Source: Tyto alba
Taxonomy: Eukaryota > Chordata > Aves > Strigiformes > Tytonidae
Length of the DNA stretch: 64,000 nt
Assembly: GCF_018691265.1 (NCBI RefSeq)
Contig: NW_024881276.1
Coordinates: 2,852,001-2,916,000, forward strand
Direction: 5' to 3'
Each line of letters starts with the position of its first letter. Position 1 is the first letter of the stretch. The notes beneath the pieces were generated by a model. The model did no database searches and was not told the origin of the DNA. It saw nothing but the letters and a program-made list of their open reading frames with translations. Of the stretch, positions 10,139 through 23,200 are shown piece after piece. The translations under genes and the position numbers were made by a program.

Positions 10139-10153
10139 AGAAGCTTCTCGAAG
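10139..10153. promoter_or_regulatory. Heat-shock element in LTR copy 1
   Basis: AGAAGCTTCTCGAAG is a perfect match to nGAAnnTTCnnGAAn, the three-unit binding site of heat-shock factor. It lies 73 bp upstream of the TATA-like box, a usual spacing for such elements. Confidence 0.65.
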
Positions 10154-10198
10154 CTCCCCCAGCTCCACGTCAGCTCCACTTCTGTTTGCGAAATTGAG

Positions 10199-10203
10199 CC
10201 AAT
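10199..10203 (+). promoter_or_regulatory. CCAAT box in LTR copy 1
   Basis: CCAAT lies 23 bp upstream of the TATA-like box. It is kept in the diverged copy near 24.8 kb but is changed to CCCAT in the copies at 31.3 and 34.8 kb. Confidence 0.45.
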
Positions 10204-10225
10204 CGGCTGCGCCTCTGCGATAACG

Positions 10226-10233
10226 TATTTAAG
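10226..10233 (+). promoter_or_regulatory. TATA-like box in LTR copy 1
   Basis: TATTTAAG is present in all four long copies at the same relative place. It supports plus-strand transcription from the LTR. Confidence 0.5.
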
Positions 10234-10945
10234 AAGGGACGTGGTGAGGAGCAGTGGGACTGGTGAGGAGGAGTCGCTGCAGCTGCATGAACACCAAGGT
10301 CAGTGGAGGAACGGAGGAAGAAAGGAGGGGGGAGGTGTGCCGGAGCAGAGACCCCCCTGTATCCTGTGGGGAGACGGCAGGGCGGCCCCCCCTGCCACCC
10401 ATGGAGATCTGCGGTGGAGCAGACATTGATTTACAGCCTGTTGTTCCTGCTCGGATGATCAAGGCTCTGTGCCCGAAGAAGGCCGGGGTCTCATGGGAAA
10501 AGGCAGCCCCACTGCTGTAATTCAGTGCTGGGAGGATTGCAGCATGCGGGGGAGTCCCACGCCGGAGCAGCTCGGGAAGGGCTGCAGCCGTGGGAGGGAA
10601 TCCAGTCGGAGGAAGTTAGTGACCCATGACGGAGCAGTGTGGGGAACGCTGCGGCCTGTGGGAGGGATTCATGTCGGAGAAAGTTTGTGGAGGACTGTCT
10701 CCTGTGAGAGGGGGACCATGATGGAGCAGGGGGAACAAGTTTTGGACACTCCCCTCACCGAAGATGGAGAAAGTGGCAGCGCTGCCTGCACCCCCCATTC
10801 CCTGCCCCTGCGCCCCTGGGGGAGGAGGTAGAGATATCGGGAGCAGAGCTGAGCCCGGGAAGGAGGGAGGGGTGGGGGGAAGGTGTTCTCAAGATGTGGC
10901 AATGCTTCTCACTGTCCTACTCTGTTATGTGTTGTTAGTGTCTGT

Positions 10946-10951
10946 AATAAA
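10946..10951 (+). terminator. Polyadenylation signal of LTR copy 1
   Basis: AATAAA is followed within 10 bases by GTATGTTC and a T-rich tract, a typical signal plus downstream element arrangement. Confidence 0.6.
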
Positions 10952-11145
10952 TGTATGTTCTTTTTTTTTTTTCCCCTAACGAGTCTGCCTTTTGCTCGTG
11001 ACCATAAAGGGGGATTTTTCCCCATCCCAGTCCTATCTTGAACCCCAAGCCTGGCTCTCTGTCCCTTCTCATTGCCGGAGGGGAAGGGAGAGAGAGCTGC
11101 TGCATTGTGGTTGGCTGCCAATCAGGCCTAAACCACAACACTCAT

Positions 11146-14100
11146 TATGTAAAACACCCCACGTTTTATTCCTTTGTGTATCTATTTGGTATATGTTCAC
11201 TTTAACCTATAAAATAATGCACTTTAATGACTTCTATTCCTGCTAGCCCTGAAGGGGTGAGGGACCAGGGAGCAGTACTTGGGCTTTATTTTCTTACTCA
11301 TCAGTGTACCTGTTAGTGGTGTCCATTGCAGAGCTGCCCTTACACCAATACAGTGATACCATGTAATGTTTGGTTCCTAAATTGCTCCTGCAGGGCTCGG
11401 TTGGAAAAATGCAGTATTTTTTTTTTTTTTAATCAGCTGCTTGACTGCAATCAATATATTGGTGTGTCTCCCGAGGTTCAGCTCTTCTCCCATGACTGCT
11501 GGTGGATCACAAGTTGCTGTTCTTGCTAGCATTCACCATTTCCTGCCAATGCTTCTTAATTTGGGAGAGTTAGTTCTATATTAAAGAGCTTCTACTTGTA
11601 AATGTTTCTAATGTAGCCTTTTTCCTTGATAGTCTGAGCACTTACCTTGTTCTTAAGAGTGCTTCTGTACGTGCTTTTTCCACATGCCTCACACCCCATC
11701 TTTACTCTGTGGTGGTGAAACTGCACAAGCTGTTAAGGTGAACTCCCATCGACAGGTTACTTACAGAAAATTAATGCCCCGCCAGCACGCCCGGCATCAA
11801 GCAGAGCTCTGTGTTTCCACGTAGGAAGCCTGAGTCTGAGCACCGTCCCTTTGAGCTGCTTGTGATGGCTGGGAAGGAAAAATATTCCCCCCCCCCCCCA
11901 GTTGCAAAGGCCACCTCAGGTCTGCCAGGTTCGGGGAGGTTACTCTGAAGGGGAGCTCCCCCCAGTCAGCCCGGGCTGGGGGGAAGCTCTGCACCCCGTG
12001 GGTACGTGTGAGGTGAGAGCGTAGAGATGGAGGAGGCTTCCCCTTCCACGCATGTTAAGTACAATCAGTAAAGGCAGCTTGGGACCACGTTTTTAACACA
12101 GTGCCTTAACATAGAGGTTGCTGCGTTGCAGTTTTAATTAAACGCTGGTGGTGCCTACAGTTAAGCATTCCTTGTGGCTTAAATACTCCAAATAAATAGA
12201 AAAGAAATAACTTTCATACAATATTTAATAAACAAACGGAGTAATTCCATGCATCTCTAGAAGGGAAGAAAGGAACTGTTGATGGAGGTTTTAAACCAAA
12301 CCATATTTATGCAGCATCGTTATCCTCTTGTTTTCCTGGAGACATCGTGTCCAGGTGTCCAAGCATGCTGCCTCAGTAGGGTGGTGGCAAGCCAAAGTTG
12401 TTCAAAGCAATTGTTGTTTTGAGGTTGAGCTTCAAAAGCAGCAAGACCCTTTTCCAAAATGAAACCGGTAGTCCTTTGGGAATAATGAGATACCTGATAA
12501 TGTTACCTGACAAAAACGTTTGGGGATGGAAATGAAGCATTACAGTAGTTTAGTATATATCAGATGACTTGAAGTGGTTAAGAAGGCTGTGTTGCTTTCT
12601 CTAAAGGCATTTAAAAACTTATTAAAAGGCTTCAGTAAGCCAGCATTGGATGTTGCAGGTAAATACTGGGAACAGATCTGTTTTTCCCCGTTTTGTACTC
12701 GTTCGTTTGAGCACTCTTCGGAAGATGCCCGTGTTTTCCCTCAACAGTGGCCGCTTTTCACATGTTCTAACCTACATAAATTCTTAATGTTTTACTATAC
12801 TTTTCGCAATGGAGATGTTATTGGTTAGGTAATAAGAAAAAGCCCTGGTTCTACCATGTAATGTGCGTTTTTTGCACAAGAATATTGAATAGACTTCATT
12901 ATTTTTTTCAATACAAGTCTGAATTCTACCATTTGATTACCTGAACCAAAAGCATTTCAATTTGCCATCCATCACCCTGACCAGTGTAAAATGCTGAATA
13001 TTCAGATTAAATTGGAACTTTTTTTCTATGAATAAGGAATTTGATTCAATTCTATAATATACAGTGTCTCTGGGGAGAGGAAATTGAGCTGAAGGTCGCT
13101 GAAGGCAAGTGAGAAAATTGTATTATCCAAATACAAAATTCTTTTTCTTATCATCAAAACCTGAAATACAGCCATGGGGAATAAGGGGGTCAAGAGAGAG
13201 AATTCAATTAGAGATGAAAATGGAAAAGGTGCATTTTTCAACTTACCTTTCATTTTTCCAAACAAGTGGCAGCAGTGAGCTGTATGAGGACAATGAAATA
13301 TTTGTCAAGCAGTTTAAATTTTTTTTTTTACTATAAATCAGAAAACATTCTCAATCAGTTATAAAGAGATAGTAAAAGTCCATCTGAACATGGAGTGTCC
13401 AATTCTTCATAGCCTTAACTATAGCAGTTTTAGCTTGTTAATCAGTAGTGCAGGAGAGATAATGACTACCTAATTGCAACAATTTATATGAATAAAACTG
13501 TCTTGTTAAGAAGGATCAATTGTCAAATATTTATAATCAGTTTCCCCCCTAGGACAGTTTGCAATAGCAATTTCTGCACTTTTCCCTCCTTAACTCATAA
13601 AGCTGAGTGACAAATGTTCAGAATAATTGTAGAAACGTGGTGGTGTTATGCCATAAAAATGCTTGCTTTTCTCTTTATTTATTCTAGTGTTTCTATTTAT
13701 TAGTGTAGATACCAAGAATTTACGAAATAAACTAGACCCTGTCCTATGGGGCCACCTCTGTACCGTCGACAGTCACGCAGACACAGGCTGGGGTTTAGCA
13801 GAGAGCTGCGTGACCGGTGTCGCTGCTGGCAGCACACCTGCCTCTGCAGGATAGGCTTCCTCTTGTTAAAGGCATTTGAGATAATATTAGAGGAAAGATT
13901 TCCAGCCAGATCCCAGAGTGCTCATTTAGCAACTTCCTGAACTTGCTGCGTAAATTACACCGTGATTTACAAAATTAACTGGAGATAGCTCAGGAGTTCT
14001 CATCCTGTGTCTACACTTGTCAGTCTTGTTTGCAGTCATTTCCTAAACGTTCGTTCTTTACAAGACAAAATTACTGTGGTCTGCACAGAAACCTTTCTAT

Positions 14101-15210
14101 ATATGGTAAATGATAATTTTTAATAGCTTATAATTACATAACTGTTGATAGTCTGTCCGGCTATAATAGATGGCACCGTATATAACCAAACTTTCAAATA
14201 TATTTTAATTCTAAGGAGCACTTCATACTGCAAGCACCAGTTGTGAGTTTGGGTTGGATCCCATATTGGCTAGACTTTAGTGAAAATTTCTCATATTCTG
14301 TGAAAAATAATTTGAAAATGCTGCTACACCTGAAGCCAAATGCAGTCGTCTCTGAGATGTAACCTGGAAAGCAAATCTTCAAACTCAGTGTAATAACCTG
14401 AATCTGAACATTGCGTTTTGGATGTATTTGTAGTACTGTATAATTATTAAAAGCATGTTATATTGACTGTGACCTTTCAACAAAATAATCTCTTTTTGAA
14501 AAACTGAAATTAGCAGTCACAACCCTCATTCTTTATTGTGCAAGGATTGTACGTGTAGATGTGAAATTAGGCCTTTTGCTGCTGTGTGAGCACATGCACT
14601 CAGTATGGTTAGGAAGCAGAAACGATGGTGCAGGACTCAGCACATCTCTGAACATGTGACACAGTTTATAGAGATGAATAATTTTCCCCCACACTCTGAG
14701 GTCCTTTGGAATGCATGGCTCAGACCTCCCTCAAAGCAGCTTTTTCTTTTTCTATGGGACAGAAATCTCAGTTCTTGGATTTTTTTTTTTTTTTTTTTGT
14801 AGAACAAAATTACGTTCCTATTTTGTTGGCTTGTTTCATTTAGTGTGTAATGGGTTCTGACACTGAAAAGAGCTGGAATGAATTATTTCAGTGGGAACAC
14901 TTTCTGTACATTTTTTAAGATCTTACTGTGCACCTGTTTTTATTTCTAAGTGCCAGAACATCTCTGTAAGCCTAGTGCCTAATAGATTCACTGGCTTTCA
15001 GTGGAAGTGAAAGGGGTGTTCTATTTAGCCTGACTTGCAAGATTATGTTCTTTGTAAAATAAAATTCCTACTAGATGGATCAGGAGTGTCTGCATGTTAC
15101 TTATATTGAGATTTGAATAATTTTTATTTTTTTGAAAAGTGACAAAGAGTTTTATAGTTCAGATCTAATGAAATGAGACTGACTTTAATTTTCTTTTCAA
15201 CCAATCGCAG
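11146..15210. other. Intergenic, no gene seen
   Basis: AT-rich DNA with a C13 tract at 11887-11899 and scattered T tracts. Open frames are short and not recognisable. Confidence 0.6.
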
Positions 15211-15273
15211 GAACAAGAATTTCATCCACAGTAGCTGAATTTTTCAAAGTGAAGGGAAAAGGACATTACATAG
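15211..15273 (+). other. Exon-like 63-bp segment (unconfirmed)
   Basis: A pyrimidine-rich stretch ending CCAATCGCAG precedes it and GTAAGA follows. One frame is open throughout (TRISSTVAEFFKVKGKGHYI). The protein is not recognised, and its phase does not fit the next exon-like segment at 20.1 kb. Chance is a real possibility. Confidence 0.15.
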
Positions 15274-17082
15274 GTAAGATTATTCAGTCTGGTTCTATTT
15301 GAATCTACTGAACGTCCTCCTGTTTGGCAAAATGTAAAATTAATGTTTTTGGAATCTGGGGACTTCAATAACCTAAGAAAATTAAAAAATAAAGGGAGTT
15401 TTACTGAACTGAACTGAACTGAAATAGGTTGTTAGAAGAAAATCAGCCTCTGGTAAAGGGAAGGAAGGAAAATGATAAAGAGAAATCACATTGACAGAAA
15501 CCTCAAACATTATGGAAACAAGTAGGTCAAAAGGGTTGTTCAAAACAATATACCTTTAGAATATATATTATCAAAAGCACCATTAATTCTTTAGGCAGAA
15601 AGACACTGGAGATCAAACAAATGCAGATTTATAGCTAACCATTAAACAATTGCCTGGGTGATGGGAACAAAAGAAAATAGATACAGTGCAGAAAATTGAA
15701 CCAAGTGATTATCAGAATTAAAAGAAATTCTACCAAAATATTAGAAAAATAAATGAAAAATAAAATAAATGTTTCAAAGCAAACTTAATCCTTGGTGTTT
15801 GGGAATAAAGTTCTATGGGGGTAGACCTTCCATCGAAATTTGACGATTAAATCCTAAGATCTGGGAAAGGGAATTCAACCCAACGTCAACCACCTGGACT
15901 GTAGAGAGGAACTTCATTTTTTTTAACTAACTTTGATGGACTGTAGGCTGCTGGGAGAATGCAGCAAAATAGAGGTTATGCAAATATACGCGTGCATCGT
16001 GAACGCGTCAAGGTATAACAGAAAACTTTCGCTTCCCTGCAGAGCTCTCATTTTAAGGATGGAGGGGCCAGAAGATGTAGGCAACAAAGGAGAAGGGTTA
16101 TGCAGGGGGCCTGTGGGTGATTTGCGCCGTGTGGCTCTTGAAAGATGCTGGAGATCCTCGGCTCAGGTGGTCAGTGGGAGTTGAGGCTGCGTACCAGCTT
16201 GCGCTTGCAAGGCCAGACCGGTGAGGTAGAAGGCCGGAGATGAACAGTTAACAGCCACGCATGTCTTCGTTAGCTTAATGCAGGCAAATCACTCAGATGG
16301 TGAAACACTGCTTGAGAGTGCAGCTTAATGACTGCTCTGTAGTAAAGCGAAGGAAATATGTCACCTAGGTAAGAGACTGACCTACTTAAATACTTTTGGG
16401 AAGGCTTTTTGATTATCAAATTGGCACACAGTGTTAGGATAACGACATCAAGCGTTCCATAGTCAGGAGTTCCCAGTGGGTAAGGCATCGAGCTCAGCCC
16501 TGTTGTATTTCACTGTGGGGGAAATATCACGCAGGTGGAACAGGAGACAAGGTACTTTGCTAGAGCGGCATGGTTGTGTGGTATTGCATGCCCCTCGAGG
16601 TCCTGGGCCGGCAACACTGGAGCCAAACCGCAGCGAGGCTTGGACGCTGCTGAAGGGCCAGTGCAATTTTTATCACTCTGCATCATGGACGGCAGCCCAG
16701 GGAACGAGCCGGGCTCCTTGGAGCTGTTCCAACTCCCACCTTGTCCCTCGGTGGCTGTGCGGCCCCTGGAGAAGTGAGGGAATGGAGGGGGAAAAAAAGC
16801 GTAAAAAAAGTCACTGTCCCTCATATGACCCCTGCTGGACTCATGGAAAATAAGCATCAGATGCTTAACAGTATGGGACTGCCCTTTCTAATGCTGTTCT
16901 TAAATTTGCTGCTGTTTTACCAAGATACTTAGAAAAGTCCACAAAGAGTAGAAGAGGTATTTTTGGAGAGGGACACCTGGAGGGAACTCACTTGAGTGAG
17001 TGAAAATTTTTTATGGCTGAGCCAGCACATGTAATACATATCTTTTTTTTCTTTTTTTTCCCTCTGAAGTTTTCAACTTCAG
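15274..17082. other. Intergenic, no gene seen
   Basis: Contains about four copies of the pentamer ACTGA at 15403-15423 and AT-rich sequence. A CpG-richer part at 15.9-16.8 kb has only unrecognised open frames. Confidence 0.55.
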
Positions 17083-17184
17083 CAGCTTACAAGCACTGTT
17101 GTTTCTGTGGGCCGTGGCATGCTGACCAAAAGATCCATTCCAGCTGGAAGAGTAATTTCTGACTTTAAGGGAGCATGGCCTTAG
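17083..17184 (+). pseudogene. Possible SET-domain-like coding relic
   Basis: After a pyrimidine-rich tract and TTCAACTTCAG, a 33-codon open segment contains GRGMLTKRSIPAGRVISDF. This closely fits the first conserved motif of SET-domain methyltransferases (G-x-G-R-G-x-x-A/T-x-x-x-I-P-x-G-x-V-I). A stop follows four codons later and there is no donor, so if real it is a decayed exon or retrocopy. The rest of a SET domain (NHS and GEEL/DY motifs) was not found nearby. Single-motif evidence is weak. Confidence 0.2.
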
Positions 17185-20100
17185 CGAGGAGCGTGCAGTT
17201 GTGTATACCTCGGGTGTGGGGGAATTTCCTATTCATACGTCAACAACACCATTTCTGAACAGCCAAGTGTGCAAATGGTGTAGAGTTTAGCAGACCACCT
17301 GGTGGAAAAAGGGCTTGCCCGGGGAACTGTGGTGTGAAACGTACTCTGGTGAGAAGAATACATCCGTTTTCTCAGTATATTTTGGATCAGAATCTAAGTG
17401 AGATGTTGAACACTTTGAGCTATCAATGTCGTCAGCGAAACTTATTGTTGCAACCAGCAGGATACTGCTTTATTAGGTCAGAGATGCAGGTGTAGTAGAA
17501 GACAGTTTTATTCAGTCAAATGTAAGTGGGATAAAAGCAAGCAGAAACTGCCAGAACTGGGTAGGCATACTCCATGGAATTCCATTTCTTCCATTTAATA
17601 GAAATTTGCAGAGTGGCAACCCCCTCCCTCCAACGGTTTTGTTCTCCATTTTTATAGCTCTATAATATGAGGGAAATATCCTAACATTAATACGACTGTG
17701 TTCCTTTTATTTAAAAGAAAAAACCCTTTTTCTTTCTGCTGGAGAGCCGTTATTGCAACAGTAAACAAGAAAAGAGTGATCAATTTTAAACTGATAAACA
17801 GTGAAAATTTTCAGTGGGTAGAATAAGTTATGTTGAGGTTATTTCGTGAGAGCAGATTAGGAGAAAGCCAGGTCTTGTGTTTATTGAGCTTTTCTAATGA
17901 AAAGTAAACTCACAAAGCCTTCTTTATTAGCTTTTTTTATTAATAACAAATTGCATACTGTGGTATGCACCTATGCATACTGACAGTTAAAGCTGAACTT
18001 GTTCTCCCCCATGCATGAATATGTACACATGTACTAATCATTTTACATACAGAAACAGCTGAAAAGCCCAGAGTCTGGCTCCAGCAGAGCTTTTCCTGTT
18101 TACTTTGTTGTCTGTTGGATCAGGGGGTTATTGAAATACAGCTGTCATTTGGTAAAATTCTCAAGCAGGATTTGTCCAAGAAGTTGCTTTGCATGAGTGC
18201 AGAGTGCGATGTTTAGCTTGATGTTAGAAAGAAAGAAATACACATAAGAAGATAAACTCAATCATATAATTGGGTTGCATGAGTGTATTGCAGAACAATC
18301 TTTCATAGAAAAGGTATTGGATTAGTACATATAGAATTTCCACACTTAATTATTTCTTTTGGCACCTGGGTCTTACAAAGAGAGAAGAAACGTCCTTTTC
18401 TTTCTTCTCTGCTTCACAAGCAAACAAGAACCTAAGCAGAATCCTCTTTAGGCCATACCTTTCATTTACCACAACCTGATAGCCAAAGACACAGTTCAGC
18501 TGAGAATAATACATTTGCATGATGATGGCCTTGCCTGATGGGAAGAGAGGTTCCAGTTGGAGAAAGCGAAAGGGAAAAACTGAGCACCGTGTGAAAACTC
18601 TTGAATTTTGCACTCCGGATGATGTTCTACAGGGTAGGACTTTCCAAGCATCCTCTTGAGACATAAAAGGTACAGCTGGTGTGAAAAACTAGAACATCTA
18701 AACTAAGTAGACCAAACCCACGCTGGTGGGCCCATAGTAAAGTACAAGGGCTTACTGTGGACAGGTTACCACCAGATGTGGGAAGGAGAAGCCTGTCAAG
18801 CTTTGGAAAACTCTTTCTTGTATTCTCTAATGACCACGCTGTTGTCTTCTTGAAGAAAGAATGTGAAAATTATATTGCTAGAGATGTGTGCAGGGATTCC
18901 TCCGTGGTAACTGTGCAGTTCATCAACTGAAACCTTCCCTTCCCACTGTCCCCAAAGGCTGAAACACAGTTGAATCGAGCTTTTATATGAACAGGGCATA
19001 AAACACCCACCAGCTGGTATGCTACTGATACAATTTTAAGTGCGTTGCTTAAAAATACGTTACTGTGAATATTGAACTCCTTAGACAAATCCTCTCAGGA
19101 TCAATAAGGAAGCTTCGCATTCATCTGCTCTAAACAACTTAAGATGTAAAGGATCTGTGCATGTTACCGTGGTACCTGCTCCTCTTGATGCTGTAGAAAC
19201 CAGATGAGATACCTCTAGCCATATTAAGGGAGTGAAGCACCAGTCCTTGTCTAGAGTCTCCAAAGGCCTCCCAGGTGAACTGCATTTTGGAAGAGAATAA
19301 GAAAGTTATTTTCCATTTCCCATGAGTCTTCACTTATCACAGGTGGAAACTTGTATTGACCTCACTTACAGCCCTCAGATGCAAGACACCTCTTCCAAAA
19401 TGTTTCTCTAAGTAAAGAAAAATATAAAGAATCTCCCACTACTGCCGCAGCTCAGGGATCCTTTTTGTTTCCCTACATTGTAGGGGCTGGTGTAACTGGC
19501 ACATGCCTAATCCTGTCTTTTAGGAAGTGGGAACAAGGTGAACCTGCCAAAGGGAAAAGATTTTTGTGCTTCTCTTTGGCACCTGCTTTGCACCTGCTGT
19601 GTCTCCCATAGTGCTGCTGCAGTGACTCTAGGTCACTATTGTAGTGAAATGTTACGTTGTCAGCACTACGAAGTTCCTAAACTTTTACTGGGAATATTAG
19701 ACTTCCTGTTTCTGAAGTGAAGCATATAAATTGCATCACCAACTATCAGGAGGAGGCATGAAAGTGTATCTGTAGCTGCAAATTAAGCAAAATATGTGTA
19801 TATCCAAGTTAGGTATTCACTGAAGGAAGAATCACCTCTCCTTAGCAAAACCAATGCATCGGACAGGTATCTCTCCTTCTTTCTCAAATGATAATGACAT
19901 GATATAAATACCCTCCTGTCATATAAAAAGACCTGTGCCTGCCTCTCTGTCTCCGTGCAATGTTTCATCACCTTCATTCACTTAAAATGGGTAGTAAATT
20001 CCAAATCACAAGAGAATTTTTTGTATTATTTGGGATGGGGTAGGCAGAGTTAAAATTAGCAATTCCAATCTATTGCTTTAATTATTTTCTCTTCTAACAG
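17185..20100. other. Intergenic, no gene seen
   Basis: AT-rich DNA with short unrecognised open frames on both strands. Confidence 0.6.
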
Positions 20101-20225
20101 AAACTTCAGCCTTCCAGCTACTTGCGAGGCAGCAACATGTGTGTGCTCCGGGGATTGACCATGCCTCTGGTTTTTGTTGCAGTTTTTGAGGTAGCTGAAG
20201 AAGCAATATATTTATGGCCAATCAG
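20101..20225 (+). other. Exon-like 125-bp segment (unconfirmed)
   Basis: The segment is bounded by a strong acceptor (TTTTCTCTTCTAACAG) and a strong donor (CAG then GTAAGT). It is open in one frame throughout (41 codons). The peptide, including MCVLRGLTMPLVFVAVFEVA, is not recognised. It could be a noncoding-RNA exon, a lineage-specific exon or chance. Confidence 0.2.
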
Positions 20226-23200
20226 GTAAGTGGTATATTGGAGGCACATAAACCTGTCTTACACAAGCATTCATAAAAGACTTTTCTCCCAGTAACAAAT
20301 AGCATTTATGTCTCTTAGAGCAGAATATTGCTTACTCTGAATATCTAAATAAACCCCATGATTGCGCAGAGGAAAGATTTTTTTGAATGCTACCAAGGTC
20401 TGGACTATTATTTTCTCCTGAAGAGCTGTGCTGTCTCAGTGGTCTACTGAAGCAGTGTTCTCATTTCATTTAACACTATTTCGTAATATAACTGTAAATG
20501 GGAGTGTGACAATATTCTTGCATCATAACTGCTTCTTGTAATGTAATGCATATGAAGTGTTCTATAAAAATACCATGAAACAAGAAGTCTAGATTTCAGC
20601 AAAAATAAAATTGGTATTTATGTGGAAGGATTGTTGTCATTCTGTGTCCTTTATTGCTGCTGGTGTGCAGAGCTGACAAGTCTGCCTGATCCTGTACCCT
20701 TATGGGAAGCACAGATTTAGGCAGCCAGAGCTGAAAAAAGCAAACCAGTGTTTGATTTAACTTGTCTTTAAAATGACATTTCGGTTGTCTGTGTCTTAGT
20801 GACTATGAAACAATGATCTTGATGTTTTTAATTAGTTTCGCATAAACAACCTTGATAAACAGAAATAACTGCAGTTTATGGAATAGGTCCCTAAACAGTG
20901 TATACAACAGGCGGTTGCTGTTAGGAGTAGCAGGTGCTCTTGGTCAGTGGTTCCTGGTATAAGCTGGTTTCATTTACACAGACATTTGTGGTAGGAATAG
21001 AAGTGTGTCAAAAGCTGTTGCTTGTGAAATACTGTTATGTGAAGCTCAAGTAACATACCTTCTTTGGTTTTTGCCTTCTCAGTCCATCTGTTTTATCATG
21101 TAAGAAGGTAATAGAGTCACGTCCCCACCCACTTCTAACTGCACTGTGCTACAAGACTGAATAAAATACCGTAAATGTGACTGTAAATAGTTTCTCAGCA
21201 TTTTTGTTGGCTTCTTCCAGGGCTAGGAGAAAGAACTGTTGCTTGCTAGGAAACTAGCAATCTTCCATTTTCCGTGTGGCAATACTCTCATTGTCACAGT
21301 GGTTTTAGTTGTTGAATTTTTAAGCAGGAATGTTATTAGTACATATATATATATGTCTGTCTCACAAACCAGGGATCAAGTTTCATCGCTCCTAGACCTT
21401 GTACAAGCTAGTGTAATGTTTAGCAAAGGTGATTTTATATTTGTAGGAACAGAAAACATTTTCCTTACTACTTGATCTAAGTAAAACAAAGATGTGGATT
21501 ATTGCCTCTTGGTGCTGTGCAGTCTTAGCATGAGGCCCTGGAAGGCAGGTTAGAGGGCAAAGGGGAAAAGAGCTGGTCAAAGATACATGATAAACTAATA
21601 AACCACATGTCCGTGTCTCCAGAAGTTATTGCGAGGCTAACACCCCTGCCCATGTAATGCTGTTAGTATCTATTGATTCTTGTGACAGTGAGAACGACAG
21701 AGGAATAGTGCACTGAAAATGAAGACAGCCAGAAAAGGACACGTTTAGAAGCAGCATTGGGCTGATAGAGGGAAGAGGAAAATTCCAATGCCAAAGTCCG
21801 TCTCTTTAAACGCAGCAGAAATTGACTTTCTTTTCTTTCTCACACATACATTGTCCCTAGGAAACACCGTATCAAGCCTCATTTTCCTCTCATTTGAGCC
21901 CCAAGGGAGGGTTCTCACTGGTAGACTGAATGCTTTGCCAAAGGTAAGAGACAGAGAAGCCCGAGCACTGTCCCGCTGTGATGCAAGAAAACAGCTCTGC
22001 CGATATCTTGGTTTGCTGTGGGCTGCATGCACTGAAGAAGGGGGCAGGATACACGTGATCGGTGCTCGACCTGGCGCCCACCTGGGGCTGGAGGGTTTGG
22101 GAAGCTTGGCTGGCACGTCTGTCCCCTCGTGTGCTCCCAAGAGCCTGGCTCAAGGCTCCTCGCACACAGAAGCAGTCCGTGAGGTGTCCTCTCCCTGGCA
22201 TCGTTCCGATCAAAAGTCTGGTTCTGCGCGTCCGAAGGAGGGTGAGGAGTTTCTCATTGAATTATTTTCACGTGATCCCCATCCTGGGCTAAAACAGGGC
22301 TCAGAGGCTGGCCTGACCCTGACGGCTGACAAATTGGGAAACGCAGAGTGACCCCGGGCTTAGGGCGATGCGGGGCAGCAGCGACGTAGGAAAGGGAGCA
22401 GCGTATTGGGTAAACCAGAGTGACTTCGATTTGTAACCTTAACACCGTGCGCATGAAGGAGAAGCGAGTATTTTACCAGGTGCCAAAGAACTGGAAAAGA
22501 ATTTGTTGTGGAGATCCCGCCGTCAGTACCGTGCACAGAGCTGGAGCTGTATGGGCTGGCAGAAGTTTGGCTGCGGGTACCTGACGGCCGGAGGGGGACT
22601 GGCTATGCTACCCGTCTGTCGGTTGTCCTGTTGGTTTTTGCCAACACCCCCAGTTGAAATCCCAAACTGGTTTTCAGCAATATTGCAAGCCTGTAAAGGG
22701 ATCACCGTTCCAGAGCTGGTAGCCACTGGTTCAGCAAAAAGAGTTCCCAGTTAGTCCCAAAATACAGAATTCCCAGAATTGCGTATGGCTGCCGGGGCAT
22801 GTGATGACATCATCATCACCCGTGACATCACTTGCTGTCCTTGCTTGCTTTTGCTTATTATCCCCTCGATGTCAGACCGTAGTCCTGTTGTTCGTCAAGC
22901 TTCTACATTTTCTATCCTATTTACCAGCTGCTTCTCATATGAGCAGTGATCTGTTTGGTTTGGGGCTCCAAGGGCTGTGGCTAAAGGTGCTTGTGCATCG
23001 TGCACTCAGTCTTCCTCGTTTGCTGAAAACACACTTCTCAGACTTCTGTTTCTGCTCGTAGAAATATACATATATTTCATAGAGAGTTGAGTACACTTAA
23101 CCCTGGGTCATATATGGGGCTTCATTTCTCTGTTTTTTTTGTTTGTTTGTTTTGGTTTCTTTTTAAATATCTTCAGCAGGGATTGTGCGATGCTTTGGTT

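Larger units (their letters stand above)
10069..11140 (+). mobile_element. Solo LTR, full length (copy 1)
   Basis: This is a 1072-bp solo LTR of an endogenous retrovirus-like element. It starts TGTCCTGGGTTG and ends AAACCACAACA, so the ends are short imperfect inverted repeats with TG...CA termini. It is flanked by a perfect 5-bp duplication, CTCAT, at 10064-10068 and 11141-11145; a 5-bp duplication is usual for class III (ERVL-like) elements. Inside, in order, are a heat-shock element (10139), CCAAT (10199), a TATA-like TATTTAAG (10226), G/A-rich imperfect subrepeats beginning GGAGCAG (10564, 10631, 10723), and AATAAA (10946) followed by a T-rich tract. Orientation is inferred from the TATA-like box and polyadenylation signal. 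Open frames of 70-120 codons inside it are not retroviral genes. The family resembles a widespread avian LTR I remember, but I give no database name. Confidence 0.93.

Noticed and set aside
10082..10831. Open frames of 60-130 codons within each LTR copy, with nearly the same translations at 10, 31 and 35 kb.
   Set aside because: They are similar because the LTRs are copies of one another. They lie in LTR sequence, match no retroviral protein and differ by frame-breaking changes between copies.
21788..22351. A 187-codon open frame.
   Set aside because: No recognisable domain, no promoter or splice context, and antisense frames of similar length overlap it. Its GC-richer composition explains it.
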